From: Hymenobacter arizonensis
Lineage (GTDB): Bacteria; Bacteroidota; Bacteroidia; Cytophagales; Hymenobacteraceae
Length of the DNA: 64,000 bases
Direction: 5' to 3'
Assembly (NCBI RefSeq): GCF_900115775.1
Contig: NZ_FOXS01000001.1
Span: 434,001 to 498,000 of the forward strand
Below are positions 29,647 to 37,859 of the stretch, piece after piece. Position 1 is the first letter of the stretch; each line of letters opens with the position of its first letter. The notes under the pieces are model-generated. The model had not been told where the DNA came from, searched no databases, and was given only the letters and a program-made list of their open reading frames with translations. The translations under genes were made by a program, and so were the position numbers.

Positions 29647-29912
29647 GCAGCGTTAGGTAACTAAAAGAATACGTCATGCGGAGCCTGAGTGAGCTTCCTG
29701 ACCGCATCCGTCCGTCGTGCTGACGAAGGAAGCATCCCATTTAAACGGACGAGCTGTTCGGCGAGATAGGATACTTCGCCAGCCTGGCAGGAATTAAGGA
29801 TGTAGTCATGAGGCTTCAGCAAGCTCCACATGACGTTTTTTTGTTGGGTACCGTATTCTCTGGTTCGCTGTCCGTACCCTTCTCAATTCAACTCATTTCA
29901 GAACAACTTCTC
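29647..29912. other. Gap with imperfect REP-like sequence
   Basis: Contains partly inverted sequence beginning GTCATGCGGAGCCTGAGTGA and including GACGAAGGAAGCATCC, which resembles the other dispersed elements of this window but forms no long perfect stem. Open reading from GTG or ATG at 29808 would only extend the arginase gene through this element. Confidence 0.4.
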
Positions 29913-31010
29913 ATGTCTAAATCCGAAGCCGCTCTGGCCCAAAAAATAGCCACTTTTGACCCCAACGCCCCTGGCGATGCCGCAGGCGGTTTGTTCGGCC
30001 TGCCCTTTACTCCTGAGGAGGCACGCGTGGTAGTAGTGCCCGTGCCCTGGGAGGTAACGGTAAGCTACCGCGCCGGCACGGCCCAGGGCCCGGCCGCCAT
30101 TCACGAAGCATCGCTTCAAGTTGACCTGTACGACCCGGACCTGCCTGATGCCTGGAAGCTCGGCTTGGCCATGGAGGAGGAAGACGAGACCATCGCCGCG
30201 GCCAGCAATAACCTGCGTCCGTTGGCAGCGGAGTACATCAATTGGGTTGAAGAAGGCCAACCCGATGCTGGGACCAGCAAACACAGTAGCGTGCCCGCTA
30301 AGGTCACGACCGAAGGAGCAGTGATGGTGAAGTGGCTGAAAGAGAAAACCGGGGCCCTCCTCGACGCAGGCAAAAGCGTGGTAGTGCTCGGCGGCGACCA
30401 CAGCACGCCGCTTGGCTATATGCAGGCGTTGGCCGAGCGCCACGAGGAATTCGCCATTCTGCAGTTCGACGCCCACTGCGACTTGCGCCCTGCCTATGAA
30501 GGCTTCAAGTACTCGCACGCCAGCATCATGCACAATGCTCTTGAGCTGCCCCAGGTGAAAAAACTGGTGCAGGTAGGCATCCGCGACATGTGCCAGCAGG
30601 AAGCAGAGTTCATCGCTCACTCCAATGGCCGTGTGGCCCTATTCAGCCAGCGCTTTCTGAGCGAGGAGAAATTCGCCAAGAAGTCGTGGAAGAAGGTGTG
30701 TGGTAAAATCATCGCCCAGCTGCCACCCAAAGTCTACATCAGCTTCGACATCGACGGGCTGGACCCCAAGCTGTGCCCCGGTACTGGAACCCCCGTGCCC
30801 GGCGGCCTGGAGTTCGAAGAAGCCACTTACTTGATTCGCTCCATCGTACGAGCCGGCATCACCATCATCGGCTGCGACCTCAACGAGGTAGCGCCCGGCG
30901 ACACCGATTGGAACGGCATAGTAGGCGCCCGCCTGCTCTACCAACTTTGCAACTGGATGGCCGTATCGCAAGGGCGCCTCGTTGCCAAAGGCATGGAGGT
31001 GGCCGAGTAA
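29913..31010 (+). CDS. Arginase/agmatinase/formimidoylglutamase family hydrolase
   Basis: A 365-residue ureohydrolase. The binuclear manganese ligands are seen in VVLGGDHSTPLGY, LQFDAHCDLRPAYEG and YISFDIDGLDPKLCPGTG, with GCDLNEVAPGDTDWNG near the C-terminus. Family members split guanidino-type groups from arginine, agmatine, guanidinobutyrate or formimidoylglutamate, and the substrate is not certain here. An extra 40 or so residues before the core (FDPNAPGDAAGGLFGLPFTP) are typical of Bacteroidota members. The start MSKSEAAL was chosen because upstream sequence is REP-like. Confidence 0.85.
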   Translation: MSKSEAALAQKIATFDPNAPGDAAGGLFGLPFTPEEARVVVVPVPWEVTVSYRAGTAQGPAAIHEASLQVDLYDPDLPDAWKLGLAMEEEDETIAAASNNLRPLAAEYINWVEEGQPDAGTSKHSSVPAKVTTEGAVMVKWLKEKTGALLDAGKSVVVLGGDHSTPLGYMQALAERHEEFAILQFDAHCDLRPAYEGFKYSHASIMHNALELPQVKKLVQVGIRDMCQQEAEFIAHSNGRVALFSQRFLSEEKFAKKSWKKVCGKIIAQLPPKVYISFDIDGLDPKLCPGTGTPVPGGLEFEEATYLIRSIVRAGITIIGCDLNEVAPGDTDWNGIVGARLLYQLCNWMAVSQGRLVAKGMEVAE

Positions 31011-31037
31011 CCTTCTTTCACCTCAACCCTTGTTCCA

Positions 31038-31376
31038 ATGCTTGGTTTTATCCTCAAATTCATTCTCACCGCAGTGCTCGTCTACGGCCTCAGCATGGTG
31101 CTGCCGGGCGTGGTGTTGGGCGGCTTCGGCAGCGCGGCCATTCTGGTACTAGTGCTCGGCGTATTGAACGCCGTGGTTAAACCCATTTTGAAAATTCTGG
31201 GCTTTCCCATCACGGTTCTCACGCTGGGCTTGTTTCTGCTAGTCATTAATGTCATCATTGTGAAGCTGGCCGATTTCCTGATGAGCAGCTTTGATGTTCA
31301 TGGGTTGCTCAATGCGTTGCTATTCAGCATTGCGCTGTCAATTGTAAATGCTGTTGTGGATTTGGTGGTAGACTAG
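31038..31376 (+). CDS. YvlD/phage-holin-4 family membrane protein
   Basis: A 112-residue protein with four hydrophobic segments (ILKFILTAVLVYGLSMVLPG, AILVLVLGVLNAVVKPILK, PITVLTLGLFLLVINVIIVK and LLNALLFSIALSIVNAVVD). The family is called holin superfamily IV in databases, but members such as YvlD are ordinary chromosomal membrane proteins of unknown function and there is no prophage here. It starts 27 bases after the arginase gene, so cotranscription is likely, and ends at a strong terminator. Confidence 0.85.
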   Translation: MLGFILKFILTAVLVYGLSMVLPGVVLGGFGSAAILVLVLGVLNAVVKPILKILGFPITVLTLGLFLLVINVIIVKLADFLMSSFDVHGLLNALLFSIALSIVNAVVDLVVD

Positions 31377-31391
31377 TTTTAAGTATTTCCG

Positions 31392-31443
31392 AAAAAGCCC
31401 CACTGGCGTGACTTAATTCAAAGTCACGCCAGTGGGGCTTTTT
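31392..31443. terminator. Bidirectional terminator, perfect 21-bp stem
   Basis: 31392-31412 (AAAAAGCCCCACTGGCGTGAC) is perfectly complementary to 31423-31443 around a 10-base loop. A runs on one side and T runs on the other give a terminator for both the holin-like gene and the convergent DUF4349 gene. Confidence 0.9.
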
Positions 31444-31474
31444 CATTAGTTCAGTAATGAGTGTTAAAAGAGCA

Positions 31475-32335
31475 TTATGCCAGTCTACTCCTCCAGCGCT
31501 TCACGCCCCACAATGCAAAGCCACCTAACAAAAGGAATGGCCAAATGGTGACCACCCCAATCAGTAAACTGGTGATGAGGGTCCAGCCTGTATAAAAGGA
31601 TTCGACCAACCGGCTGCTGAACGATACAATAGGAGCATCGGGAACGGGTTGGGCTAAGGCTTGGTAGCAAACCAAGGAAATGGTAGAATAAGCTACTTCA
31701 TCGTTAAGGGTTTTGAGGCGACTTTCGGTGCTTTCAATTTCCTCACGTACTTCCCCGATTTTCCCTTCTACCTCCAGCACCTCACTGATTTTCTTGGCGC
31801 GTGCCAGCAAAGCAATGTAGCGTTGCTCCACCACGCGCTTGGTGGCAAGCCGGGCCGAAATATCGGCGTGTTGGGCCGTGACGTCGTCGGTGGTTATACG
31901 CTTTTCTTCTACCGTTCCCAAGCTTCCCAAAGCCGACATGATGGCGCGAAAGCGGGAGGGAAGCACCCGAATGGTCATGGCCTGCCGCCACTCGTCGTCC
32001 TCGCGTATCTCTCTCGCTGCGCTCAGATAGCCACCATTGCGTTGCACTAAGCTGTCGAGCCGCCGGCTGGCTTGTGGCAGGTTATCTACTTTCACCCGTA
32101 AATCGGCGTGGTAAATCAAACGTCGCGCGGGTGCAACCACGGCGGCCGTTGGCGTAGGCAATGCAGGTCCTATCATTTCTGCCTTATCGGGCTCATCTGC
32201 CTGCATGGGAGGTGGTGCGCTCATGGCTACGCTTTCCAGCCTCACACTGCTCCTTTCGGCAGTTTGTTTATTCTCGTGACTGCAGCTGCTCATAAGCGCT
32301 GCCAGCTCAAGGACGATTCCTGGGGTGTACTTCAT
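31475..32335 (-). CDS. DUF4349 lipoprotein
   Basis: A 286-residue protein with a lipobox-like LMSSC at residues 14-18, suggesting attachment to a membrane. The DUF4349 core begins RRLIYHADLRVKVDNLPQA, includes RRLDSLVQRNGGYLSAAREI, and has the coiled-coil stretch EVEGKIGEVREEIESTESRL. A C-terminal transmembrane helix (LITSLLIGVVTIWPFLLLGG) with a basic end follows. The role of the family is unknown. A Pro/Ala-rich linker lies between lipobox and core. Confidence 0.82.
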   Translation of the reverse strand: MKYTPGIVLELAALMSSCSHENKQTAERSSVRLESVAMSAPPPMQADEPDKAEMIGPALPTPTAAVVAPARRLIYHADLRVKVDNLPQASRRLDSLVQRNGGYLSAAREIREDDEWRQAMTIRVLPSRFRAIMSALGSLGTVEEKRITTDDVTAQHADISARLATKRVVEQRYIALLARAKKISEVLEVEGKIGEVREEIESTESRLKTLNDEVAYSTISLVCYQALAQPVPDAPIVSFSSRLVESFYTGWTLITSLLIGVVTIWPFLLLGGFALWGVKRWRSRLA

Positions 32336-32430
32336 GATTCATCGGCATTAGAGTGAAACCTGAAACAGAAGCTGCGCAGCTACTTTCATTCCAACGCACA
32401 ATCATTAGTAACCCATATACTTCAAAATAA

Positions 32431-32458
32431 AAATGCCCGACTTGTAAGCCGGGCATTT
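32431..32458 (-). terminator. Intrinsic terminator of murA
   Basis: A 9-bp stem (AAATGCCCG at 32431-32439 with 32450-32458), followed on the minus strand by a T-rich run, 24 bases after the murA stop. Confidence 0.7.
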
Positions 32459-32481
32459 CCATAAATTAAAATCGTACTGGC

Positions 32482-33786
32482 TTAAATGCGCCGAATATCC
32501 GCACCCAACGCATTCAGACGCTGGTCGATAAACTGGTAGCCGCGGTCAATCTGCTCCACGTTGAGGATGGTGCTGGTGCCTTCAGCTGAGAGCGCAGCAA
32601 TGAGCAGCGCCACGCCAGCCCGGATATCAGGCGAGGTCATGGTGATGCCGTGGAGTTGCTTGGCCTGGTCGAGGCCGATAACCGTGGCGCGGTGCGGGTC
32701 GCAGAGAATAATCTGGGCACCCATGTCGATGAGCTTGTCCACGAAGAACAAGCGGCTCTCAAACATCTTTTGGTGAATGAGCACCGTGCCTTTGGCCTGG
32801 CAGGCTACTACCAGCACAATGCTAAGCAGGTCGGGGGTGAAGCCGGGCCAGGTGTGGTCGCTCACCGTGAGGATGGAGCCGTCCAGGTACGTGGCAATCT
32901 CATAGTGCGGCTGGGCCGGAATGTGAATGTCGTCGCCCCGGAATTCAATCAGAATGCCCAGCTTGCGGAAGGTGTCGGGGATGAGGCCGAGCTGCGGAAT
33001 CTGGCAGTCTTTGATGGTAATTTCGGAGCCCGTCATGGCCGCAAGGCCGATGAAGGAACCGATTTCAATCATATCCGGGAGCATGCGGTGCTCGGTGCCG
33101 CCGAGGCTTTCTACACCTTCAATGGTGAGCAGGTTGGAGCCGATGCCTTGAATGTTGGCGCCCATGCGCACCAGCATGCGGCACAACTGCTGCAGGTAGG
33201 GCTCGCAGGCGGCGTTGTAGATGGTGGTGGTGCCTTCGGCCAGTACGGCCGCCATCAGGATGTTAGCCGTGCCCGTTACCGAAGCTTCGTCGAGCAGCAT
33301 ATGGGTGCCTTTCAGCTTGCCATCGGCTTTGATGCGGTAAAAATCCAGGCCTTCGAGGGTGAGCTTGCCGCCTAGTTTTTCGAGGCCCAGGAAGTGCGTG
33401 TCCATCGGCCGGCGGCCAATTTTATCGCCGCCGGGCTTGGGCAATTGGCAACGGCCGTAACGACTCAGCATAGGGCCGAGAATCATCACCGAGCCACGCA
33501 AAGCGCCGGCTTGGGCAATGAATTCGGGCGAATCCATGTAATCCAAGTTTACATTTTCAGCCTGGAAAATGTAGGTATCGGTGGCCAGCTTGCCCACCTT
33601 CACGCCCAGGTCGCGCAGCAGTTCGATGAGCTTGTTGACATCGCGAATGTCCGGGATGTTACTAATGGTAACCGGCTCGGACGTGAGCAATACGGCGCAA
33701 AGAATCTGGAGGGCTTCGTTTTTGGCGCCCTGGGGCGTGATTTCACCGCGCAAGGCTTTGCCGCCGCGTACTTCAAATGCTGCCAT
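32482..33786 (-). CDS. murA: UDP-N-acetylglucosamine 1-carboxyvinyltransferase
   Basis: A 434-residue enzyme for the first committed step of peptidoglycan synthesis: enolpyruvyl transfer from phosphoenolpyruvate to UDP-GlcNAc. The start has GKALRGEITPQGAKNEAL (KN of the active site), and RADIRAGVALLIAALSAEG-type sequence near the end confirms the family. The active-site loop reads KPGGDKIGRRPMD, with Asp121 where the fosfomycin-reactive Cys115 of E. coli stands. Such Asp enzymes remain active but do not react with fosfomycin. A palindromic element lies directly upstream. Confidence 0.94.
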   Translation of the reverse strand: MAAFEVRGGKALRGEITPQGAKNEALQILCAVLLTSEPVTISNIPDIRDVNKLIELLRDLGVKVGKLATDTYIFQAENVNLDYMDSPEFIAQAGALRGSVMILGPMLSRYGRCQLPKPGGDKIGRRPMDTHFLGLEKLGGKLTLEGLDFYRIKADGKLKGTHMLLDEASVTGTANILMAAVLAEGTTTIYNAACEPYLQQLCRMLVRMGANIQGIGSNLLTIEGVESLGGTEHRMLPDMIEIGSFIGLAAMTGSEITIKDCQIPQLGLIPDTFRKLGILIEFRGDDIHIPAQPHYEIATYLDGSILTVSDHTWPGFTPDLLSIVLVVACQAKGTVLIHQKMFESRLFFVDKLIDMGAQIILCDPHRATVIGLDQAKQLHGITMTSPDIRAGVALLIAALSAEGTSTILNVEQIDRGYQFIDQRLNALGADIRRI

Positions 33787-33794
33787 TTATCTGG

Positions 33795-33899
33795 AGCTGT
33801 TAGCTAATAGCTGTTGGCTGATAGCAACTAAAAAAATGATTGCTGATTGACCCGCTTAGGCAGGACTTAGCTAACAGCCAACAGCTACTAGCTAACAGC
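33795..33899. repeat. Imperfect 31-bp inverted repeat upstream of murA
   Basis: 33795-33825 and 33870-33900 are inverted copies with 28 of 31 bases matching. Both contain TTAGCTAA- and CAGCCAACAGCT-type words, so each arm is itself internally repetitive. Fills the space between murA and the DUF4290 gene. Confidence 0.75.
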
Positions 33900-33906
33900 A
33901 TAAAAA

Positions 33907-34635
33907 TTACTGAGGAGGCTGCTGGGGTTCTTGACGGCCTTTTTTGCGCTTCTTGCCGCCTTTGTTGCCGAAGCCGCTGCGACCCTCGCGGTTGTCGCGG
34001 CCCTCGCGCCGGTCGCGGCCTTCGCGCTGCTGGGGCTGGGGTACAATAAAGGCTTGGGTCCGACCAGTGCCCACAGGCATTTCGAATAGATTTTCACTGT
34101 CCACCACGGCCGGGTCAAGCTTGAGCTGACCACCTGAGAGCTCGCCCAAATGGCGTAGGATGGTCACATCTTTCGCGTTTTCCTTGTTGTGCTGGCGGTA
34201 CAGGAACTTCATTGTCCGGCCAATCTGCACGGTGGCTTGTTCGCGTTCCGCAGCATCCTCAATGGTGACGGCCTTCGCAATAAGGGCTTCGACTGCAGCA
34301 CCGTAAGCACGTAGCTTAGGTGCCTGGCGTGGGTAGGGAACGCGAGTAGGCTTCTCGGTGCGCACCGTGAGGCTGCGCAGTGGCACGGGAGCGTCGAGAG
34401 CTACTTCTTCGCCCGCCATGGCGTGCAGGTGATTCCAGAGGCGGGTTTGCACTTCGGGCAGCTCACGCAAGGCCGGCTGCAGGCGCAGCATAAGCTGCAC
34501 AATTTGCCCGGCCCGCTTGGTGCGCTCGGCTGGGTCTTCAATTGCTGCCAAGCCCAGAATAAGCTGGTAGGTACTATGCCCGTATTCGCGCACCAGCAGT
34601 TGCAAGTGGAAGGGCAGGGTGGTGAGGTCGGTCAT
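33907..34635 (-). CDS. DUF4290 family protein with basic low-complexity tail
   Basis: A 242-residue cytoplasmic protein. LPFHLQLLVREYGHSTYQLI and ERTKRAGQIVQLMLRLQP at the start and RTMKFLYRQHNKENAKD in the middle are the DUF4290 signature, found across Bacteroidota with no known function. The last 45 residues form an Arg/Gly/Lys-rich tail (REGRDRREGRDNREGR, KKRKKGR) that could bind nucleic acid. It sits upstream of murA on the same strand, separated by a palindromic element. Confidence 0.82.
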   Translation of the reverse strand: MTDLTTLPFHLQLLVREYGHSTYQLILGLAAIEDPAERTKRAGQIVQLMLRLQPALRELPEVQTRLWNHLHAMAGEEVALDAPVPLRSLTVRTEKPTRVPYPRQAPKLRAYGAAVEALIAKAVTIEDAAEREQATVQIGRTMKFLYRQHNKENAKDVTILRHLGELSGGQLKLDPAVVDSENLFEMPVGTGRTQAFIVPQPQQREGRDRREGRDNREGRSGFGNKGGKKRKKGRQEPQQPPQ

Positions 34636-34674
34636 AAAAAGCTATAGGAGCGCGGCCGGCGGCAGAGCTCAGGC

Positions 34675-34682
34675 CAAAGATA
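34675..34682 (-). promoter_or_regulatory. Candidate promoter of the DUF4290 gene, -7 element TATCTTTG
   Basis: On the minus strand an exact TAnnTTTG match lies about 40 bases before the start codon. No good -33 element is seen. Confidence 0.4.
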
Positions 34683-34720
34683 CGGTTGTGGTTGGCTCGG
34701 GAAGGTAGAAATCTTAGCGC

Positions 34721-34802
34721 GTCATGCTGAGCTTGTCGAAGCATCTCTACCAAGCAGTAATTTGCTATTGCGGTGGAGATGCTTCGGCAAGCTTAGCATG
34801 AC
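34721..34802. repeat. REP-like foldback element, 31-bp arms
   Basis: 34721-34751 and 34772-34802 are inverted copies with 28 of 31 matches, starting GTCATGCTGAGCTTGTCGAA. The loop is 20 bases. It lies between the DUF4290 gene and the end of pcrA and has no T run. Confidence 0.85.
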
Positions 34803-34826
34803 TCAATGAAGATAGATGCTTCCTAA

Positions 34827-37073
34827 TTAGTGTACCCGCAGCTTCGCAAAGCTCAGCAACAGCACCTTTTCGCCCACTTCCTCAAACTGAATAGTGGCTT
34901 TGGTGGTGCCTTGTTGGGTTTCGAGTTGGCTTACCACGCCAAAGCCGAATTTGGCATGCTCTACGCGCTGCCCGCTCTGGAGGTTGGAAGTATCGGAGGG
35001 CGTGAAGTCGGCCGGGGCAATATACTTGGTCGCCTGCACTTTACGAGGCGCCGTGGGAATCAGGTTAGAGCGACGCTCGAATACGTGTTGAAACGGCGAC
35101 TCTCCTGCGCCCGGCCCGGCCGCGAACTTGAAGTTAACGTATTGCGGGTCAATTTCATCCAGGAAGCGGCTCTTCTCGCAGCTGCGCAGGTTGCCCCACT
35201 GGTAGCGCGACGTTGCATAGCTCAGCGTAAGCTTCTTCTCGGCTCGGGTGATGGCCACGTAGAACAAACGGCGCTCTTCCTCCAGGTCCGCCCGCGAGGT
35301 AATCATCATCTGACTCGGGAAGAGGTTTTCCTCCATGCCCACGATGTATACGTTGCGGAATTCCAGGCCCTTGGCCGAGTGAATGGTCATCAGCGTCACC
35401 GCTTCGCCGTCTTGCTGAGCATCCTTTACGTCGGAGTCCGTTACAAGGGCAATGTCCTGCAGGAAAGCGCCGAGGCTCTTGTCTTCGCGCTCGGGGTCGT
35501 CGACGTATTCCTTGATACCGTTGAGCAGCTCCTGCATGTTTTCGTAGCGGGAAAGGCCTTCGATGCTCTTATCGGCATACAGCTCTTCGAGCATGCCAGA
35601 GTTTTTGGCGATGAATTTGGCGGCCTCAAAGGCGTCCTCTTTCTCCGCAATCACCATGTAGCTCTTGATTTTCTCCGCGAAGCCCACCACGGGGTTCGAT
35701 ACCCGGGCAGGCATAAACTGGTCGGCGTTGGCCACCACTTCCCACAGGGTGTGGTTGTTTTCGTCGGCCGTGGTAATCAGTTTGCTAATGGTGGTGTCGC
35801 CAATACCGCGCTTGGGATAATTAATTACCCGGCGCAAGGCCTGCTCGTCGTTTTGGTTGACGGTCAGGCGCAAATAGGCCACTAAATCCTTGATTTCCTT
35901 GCGCTGATAAAACGACAGGCCGCCAACAATTTTGTATTTAATATTTAATTTCCGCAGCGCTTCTTCCATTGCGCGGCTTTGCGCGTTGGTGCGATAGAGG
36001 ATGGCGAAATTGTCGTAGGAAAGATGACCATTCATCTTGTCCTCGTAAATGGAATTAGCCACCAATTTGCCCTCCTCGTTGTCGGAAGCGGCTTTCAGGA
36101 CCTCAATCAGGGTGCCGTCTTCGTTCTCCGAAAAAACATCCTTACGCAATTGCGCCTGGTTGTTTTTAATTACCGAATTGGCCGCCCACACGATGTTTTT
36201 AGTGGAGCGATAATTCTGCTCCAATTTAAATACCTGCAGTTCCGGGTAGTCTTTCTCGAAATTGAGAATATTGGTGATGTCAGCACCGCGGAAGGCATAA
36301 ATACTCTGCGCATCGTCGCCCACTACGCAAATATTCCGCTCTTTCGCTGCGAGTTTGCGAGTAATCAAATACTGCGAATAGTTGGTGTCCTGATACTCGT
36401 CCACCATCACAAAGCGGAACATATTCTGGTACTTGTTCAGCACGTCGGTGTGTTCCTTGAACAGCACGTTGGTGTTGAAGAGGAGGTCGTCGAAGTCCAT
36501 GGCACCGGCCTTAAAGCAGCGCTGCTGGTATTGCTGGTAAAGCACCCCGATTTTGGGGCGGAGCGCCGCCTCGTCGTCGGCCTTAATGGCAGCGTCGTTG
36601 AGGTACTGATTTACCGAAATCAGCTTGTTTTTAGCGGCTGAGATGCGGCCGAGCACCAGGCTGGACTTGTAAAGCTTGTCGTCCAACTCCAGTTCTTTCA
36701 CAATCTGGCCAATCAGGGTCTTCGAGTCCTGGGTGTCGTAGATGGTGAAGCTGCGGGGATAGCCAATCTTGTCGGCCTCGGAGCGCAGGATTTTCGCGAA
36801 TACCGAGTGAAACGTGCCCATCCAGAGGTTGCGGGCGGCGGGACCTACTACTTTCTCAACCCGGGCGCGCATCTCCTTGGCGGCCTTATTGGTAAAGGTG
36901 AGGGCGAGGATGTTGAATGGATCGACGCCCTTCTCCAACAGGTTGGCAATGCGGTAGGTGAGTACCCGGGTTTTGCCCGAGCCGGCACCGGCGATAATCA
37001 TGCACGGGCCTTCGGTTTGCATTACCGCGGCGGCCTGTGAGCCATTCAGGAGGGATAAATAATCTAGTGCCAT
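34827..37073 (-). CDS. pcrA: ATP-dependent DNA helicase, UvrD/PcrA family
   Basis: A 748-residue superfamily 1A helicase for repair and replication-fork clearance. Motifs in order: LNGSQAAAVMQTEGP (Q motif), IAGAGSGKTRVL (I), TFTNKAAKEM (Ia), VDEYQDTNYSQY (II), VVGDDAQSIYAFRGAD (III), LEQNYRSTKNI (IV), MTIHSAKGLEFRNVYI (V) and VAITRAEKKLTLSYA (VI). The C-terminus ends in a Tudor-like RNA polymerase-binding region (GQRVEHAKFGFGVV). The start MALDYLSLLN fits the family; an ATG 63 bases upstream lies beyond the promoter site. Confidence 0.93.
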   Translation of the reverse strand: MALDYLSLLNGSQAAAVMQTEGPCMIIAGAGSGKTRVLTYRIANLLEKGVDPFNILALTFTNKAAKEMRARVEKVVGPAARNLWMGTFHSVFAKILRSEADKIGYPRSFTIYDTQDSKTLIGQIVKELELDDKLYKSSLVLGRISAAKNKLISVNQYLNDAAIKADDEAALRPKIGVLYQQYQQRCFKAGAMDFDDLLFNTNVLFKEHTDVLNKYQNMFRFVMVDEYQDTNYSQYLITRKLAAKERNICVVGDDAQSIYAFRGADITNILNFEKDYPELQVFKLEQNYRSTKNIVWAANSVIKNNQAQLRKDVFSENEDGTLIEVLKAASDNEEGKLVANSIYEDKMNGHLSYDNFAILYRTNAQSRAMEEALRKLNIKYKIVGGLSFYQRKEIKDLVAYLRLTVNQNDEQALRRVINYPKRGIGDTTISKLITTADENNHTLWEVVANADQFMPARVSNPVVGFAEKIKSYMVIAEKEDAFEAAKFIAKNSGMLEELYADKSIEGLSRYENMQELLNGIKEYVDDPEREDKSLGAFLQDIALVTDSDVKDAQQDGEAVTLMTIHSAKGLEFRNVYIVGMEENLFPSQMMITSRADLEEERRLFYVAITRAEKKLTLSYATSRYQWGNLRSCEKSRFLDEIDPQYVNFKFAAGPGAGESPFQHVFERRSNLIPTAPRKVQATKYIAPADFTPSDTSNLQSGQRVEHAKFGFGVVSQLETQQGTTKATIQFEEVGEKVLLLSFAKLRVH

Positions 37074-37104
37074 CTGCGAATTAAGCCGCCTAGGGGGCGG
37101 TTGA

Positions 37105-37136
37105 CAAAGATACGGCCCACTAAGTAGGGGGCGCAA
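37105..37136 (-). promoter_or_regulatory. Promoter of pcrA (minus strand)
   Basis: On the minus strand TTG (37136-37134), a 21-base spacer and TATCTTTG (37112-37105) resemble the Bacteroidota promoter, about 32 bases before the pcrA start. The divergent DUF3109 promoter lies 27 bases away. Confidence 0.5.
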
Positions 37137-37162
37137 TGAATTTCTGACCCCGCCGTCGGGGT

Positions 37163-37170
37163 TATCTTTG
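37163..37170 (+). promoter_or_regulatory. Promoter -7 element TATCTTTG giving a probably leaderless DUF3109 mRNA
   Basis: An exact TAnnTTTG match ends five bases before ATG 37176. The usual start site of such promoters would fall at or next to the start codon, leaving no leader. Confidence 0.5.
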
Positions 37171-37175
37171 TACTA

Positions 37176-37754
37176 ATGATTATTATTCAAGAAACGGTCA
37201 TCTCTGACGACATCGCCGACAATTTTTTTGTCTGCAATCTCGAAGCGTGCAAAGGCGCCTGCTGCGTGGAGGGCGACCTCGGCGCGCCCCTCGAAGAGCC
37301 CGAACTTAAGATTCTGGAGCAGGAGTACGCCAACATCAAGCCCTTCCTCACCGATGCTGGCCGGGCAGCCATTGAAGCCCAAGGCCTTTACATCAAGGAC
37401 TGGGAAGGCGACTTCAGCACAACAACGATTGACGACAAGGAGTGCGCTTACGCGCTCTACGATGAGCGCGGCATCCTGAAATGCGGCATCGAACAGGCGT
37501 ACCTGGCTGGCGCTACTACTTTCAAAAAACCCATAAGCTGCCACTTGTATCCGATTCGCATTACGAAATACGACGGCTTTGATGCCCTGAATTACGACCG
37601 GTGGGGTATTTGCAACCCGGCGTGTGCGTTTGGTGGCACACTTGGGGTGAAGGTTTATCAATTTTTGAAAGACCCACTTATTCGCAAGTACGGTGAAGGC
37701 TGGTACGGCGAGTTGGTGCGGGAAATTGAGAACCCGACGCCCTTTAAGAAGTAG
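37176..37754 (+). CDS. DUF3109 family cysteine-rich protein
   Basis: A 192-residue protein with a cysteine pattern typical of DUF3109/YkgJ-like putative metal- or cluster-binding proteins: [15 protein letters not shown] near residue 20, then [29 protein letters not shown] and [12 protein letters not shown]. The function is unknown. Divergently transcribed from pcrA within about 100 bases, and followed by a perfect palindrome before the convergent cyclophilin gene. Confidence 0.85.
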   Translation: MIIIQETVISDDIADNFFVCNLEACKGACCVEGDLGAPLEEPELKILEQEYANIKPFLTDAGRAAIEAQGLYIKDWEGDFSTTTIDDKECAYALYDERGILKCGIEQAYLAGATTFKKPISCHLYPIRITKYDGFDALNYDRWGICNPACAFGGTLGVKVYQFLKDPLIRKYGEGWYGELVREIENPTPFKK

Positions 37755-37759
37755 TTTCT

Positions 37760-37844
37760 GTCATCCTGAACGCAGTGAAGGACCTTATCACGCTAGAACG
37801 ACTTGTTCTAGCGTGATAAGGTCCTTCACTGCGTTCAGGATGAC
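37760..37844. repeat. Perfect 40-bp inverted repeat with 5-base loop
   Basis: 37760-37799 is exactly complementary to 37805-37844, loop GACTT. It begins GTCATCCTGAACGCAGTGAA, a word seen as dispersed repeats in many Bacteroidota. It sits between convergent genes and has no T run. Confidence 0.95.
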
Positions 37845-37859
37845 GGAGGCTTTAAAAGC

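Noticed and set aside
29808..29912. N-terminal extension of the arginase-family gene
   Set aside because: The extra 35 codons run through REP-like sequence and do not match the family.
31038..31376. Holin-like gene as a sign of a prophage
   Set aside because: No other phage gene is near; this family is common as an ordinary chromosomal membrane protein.
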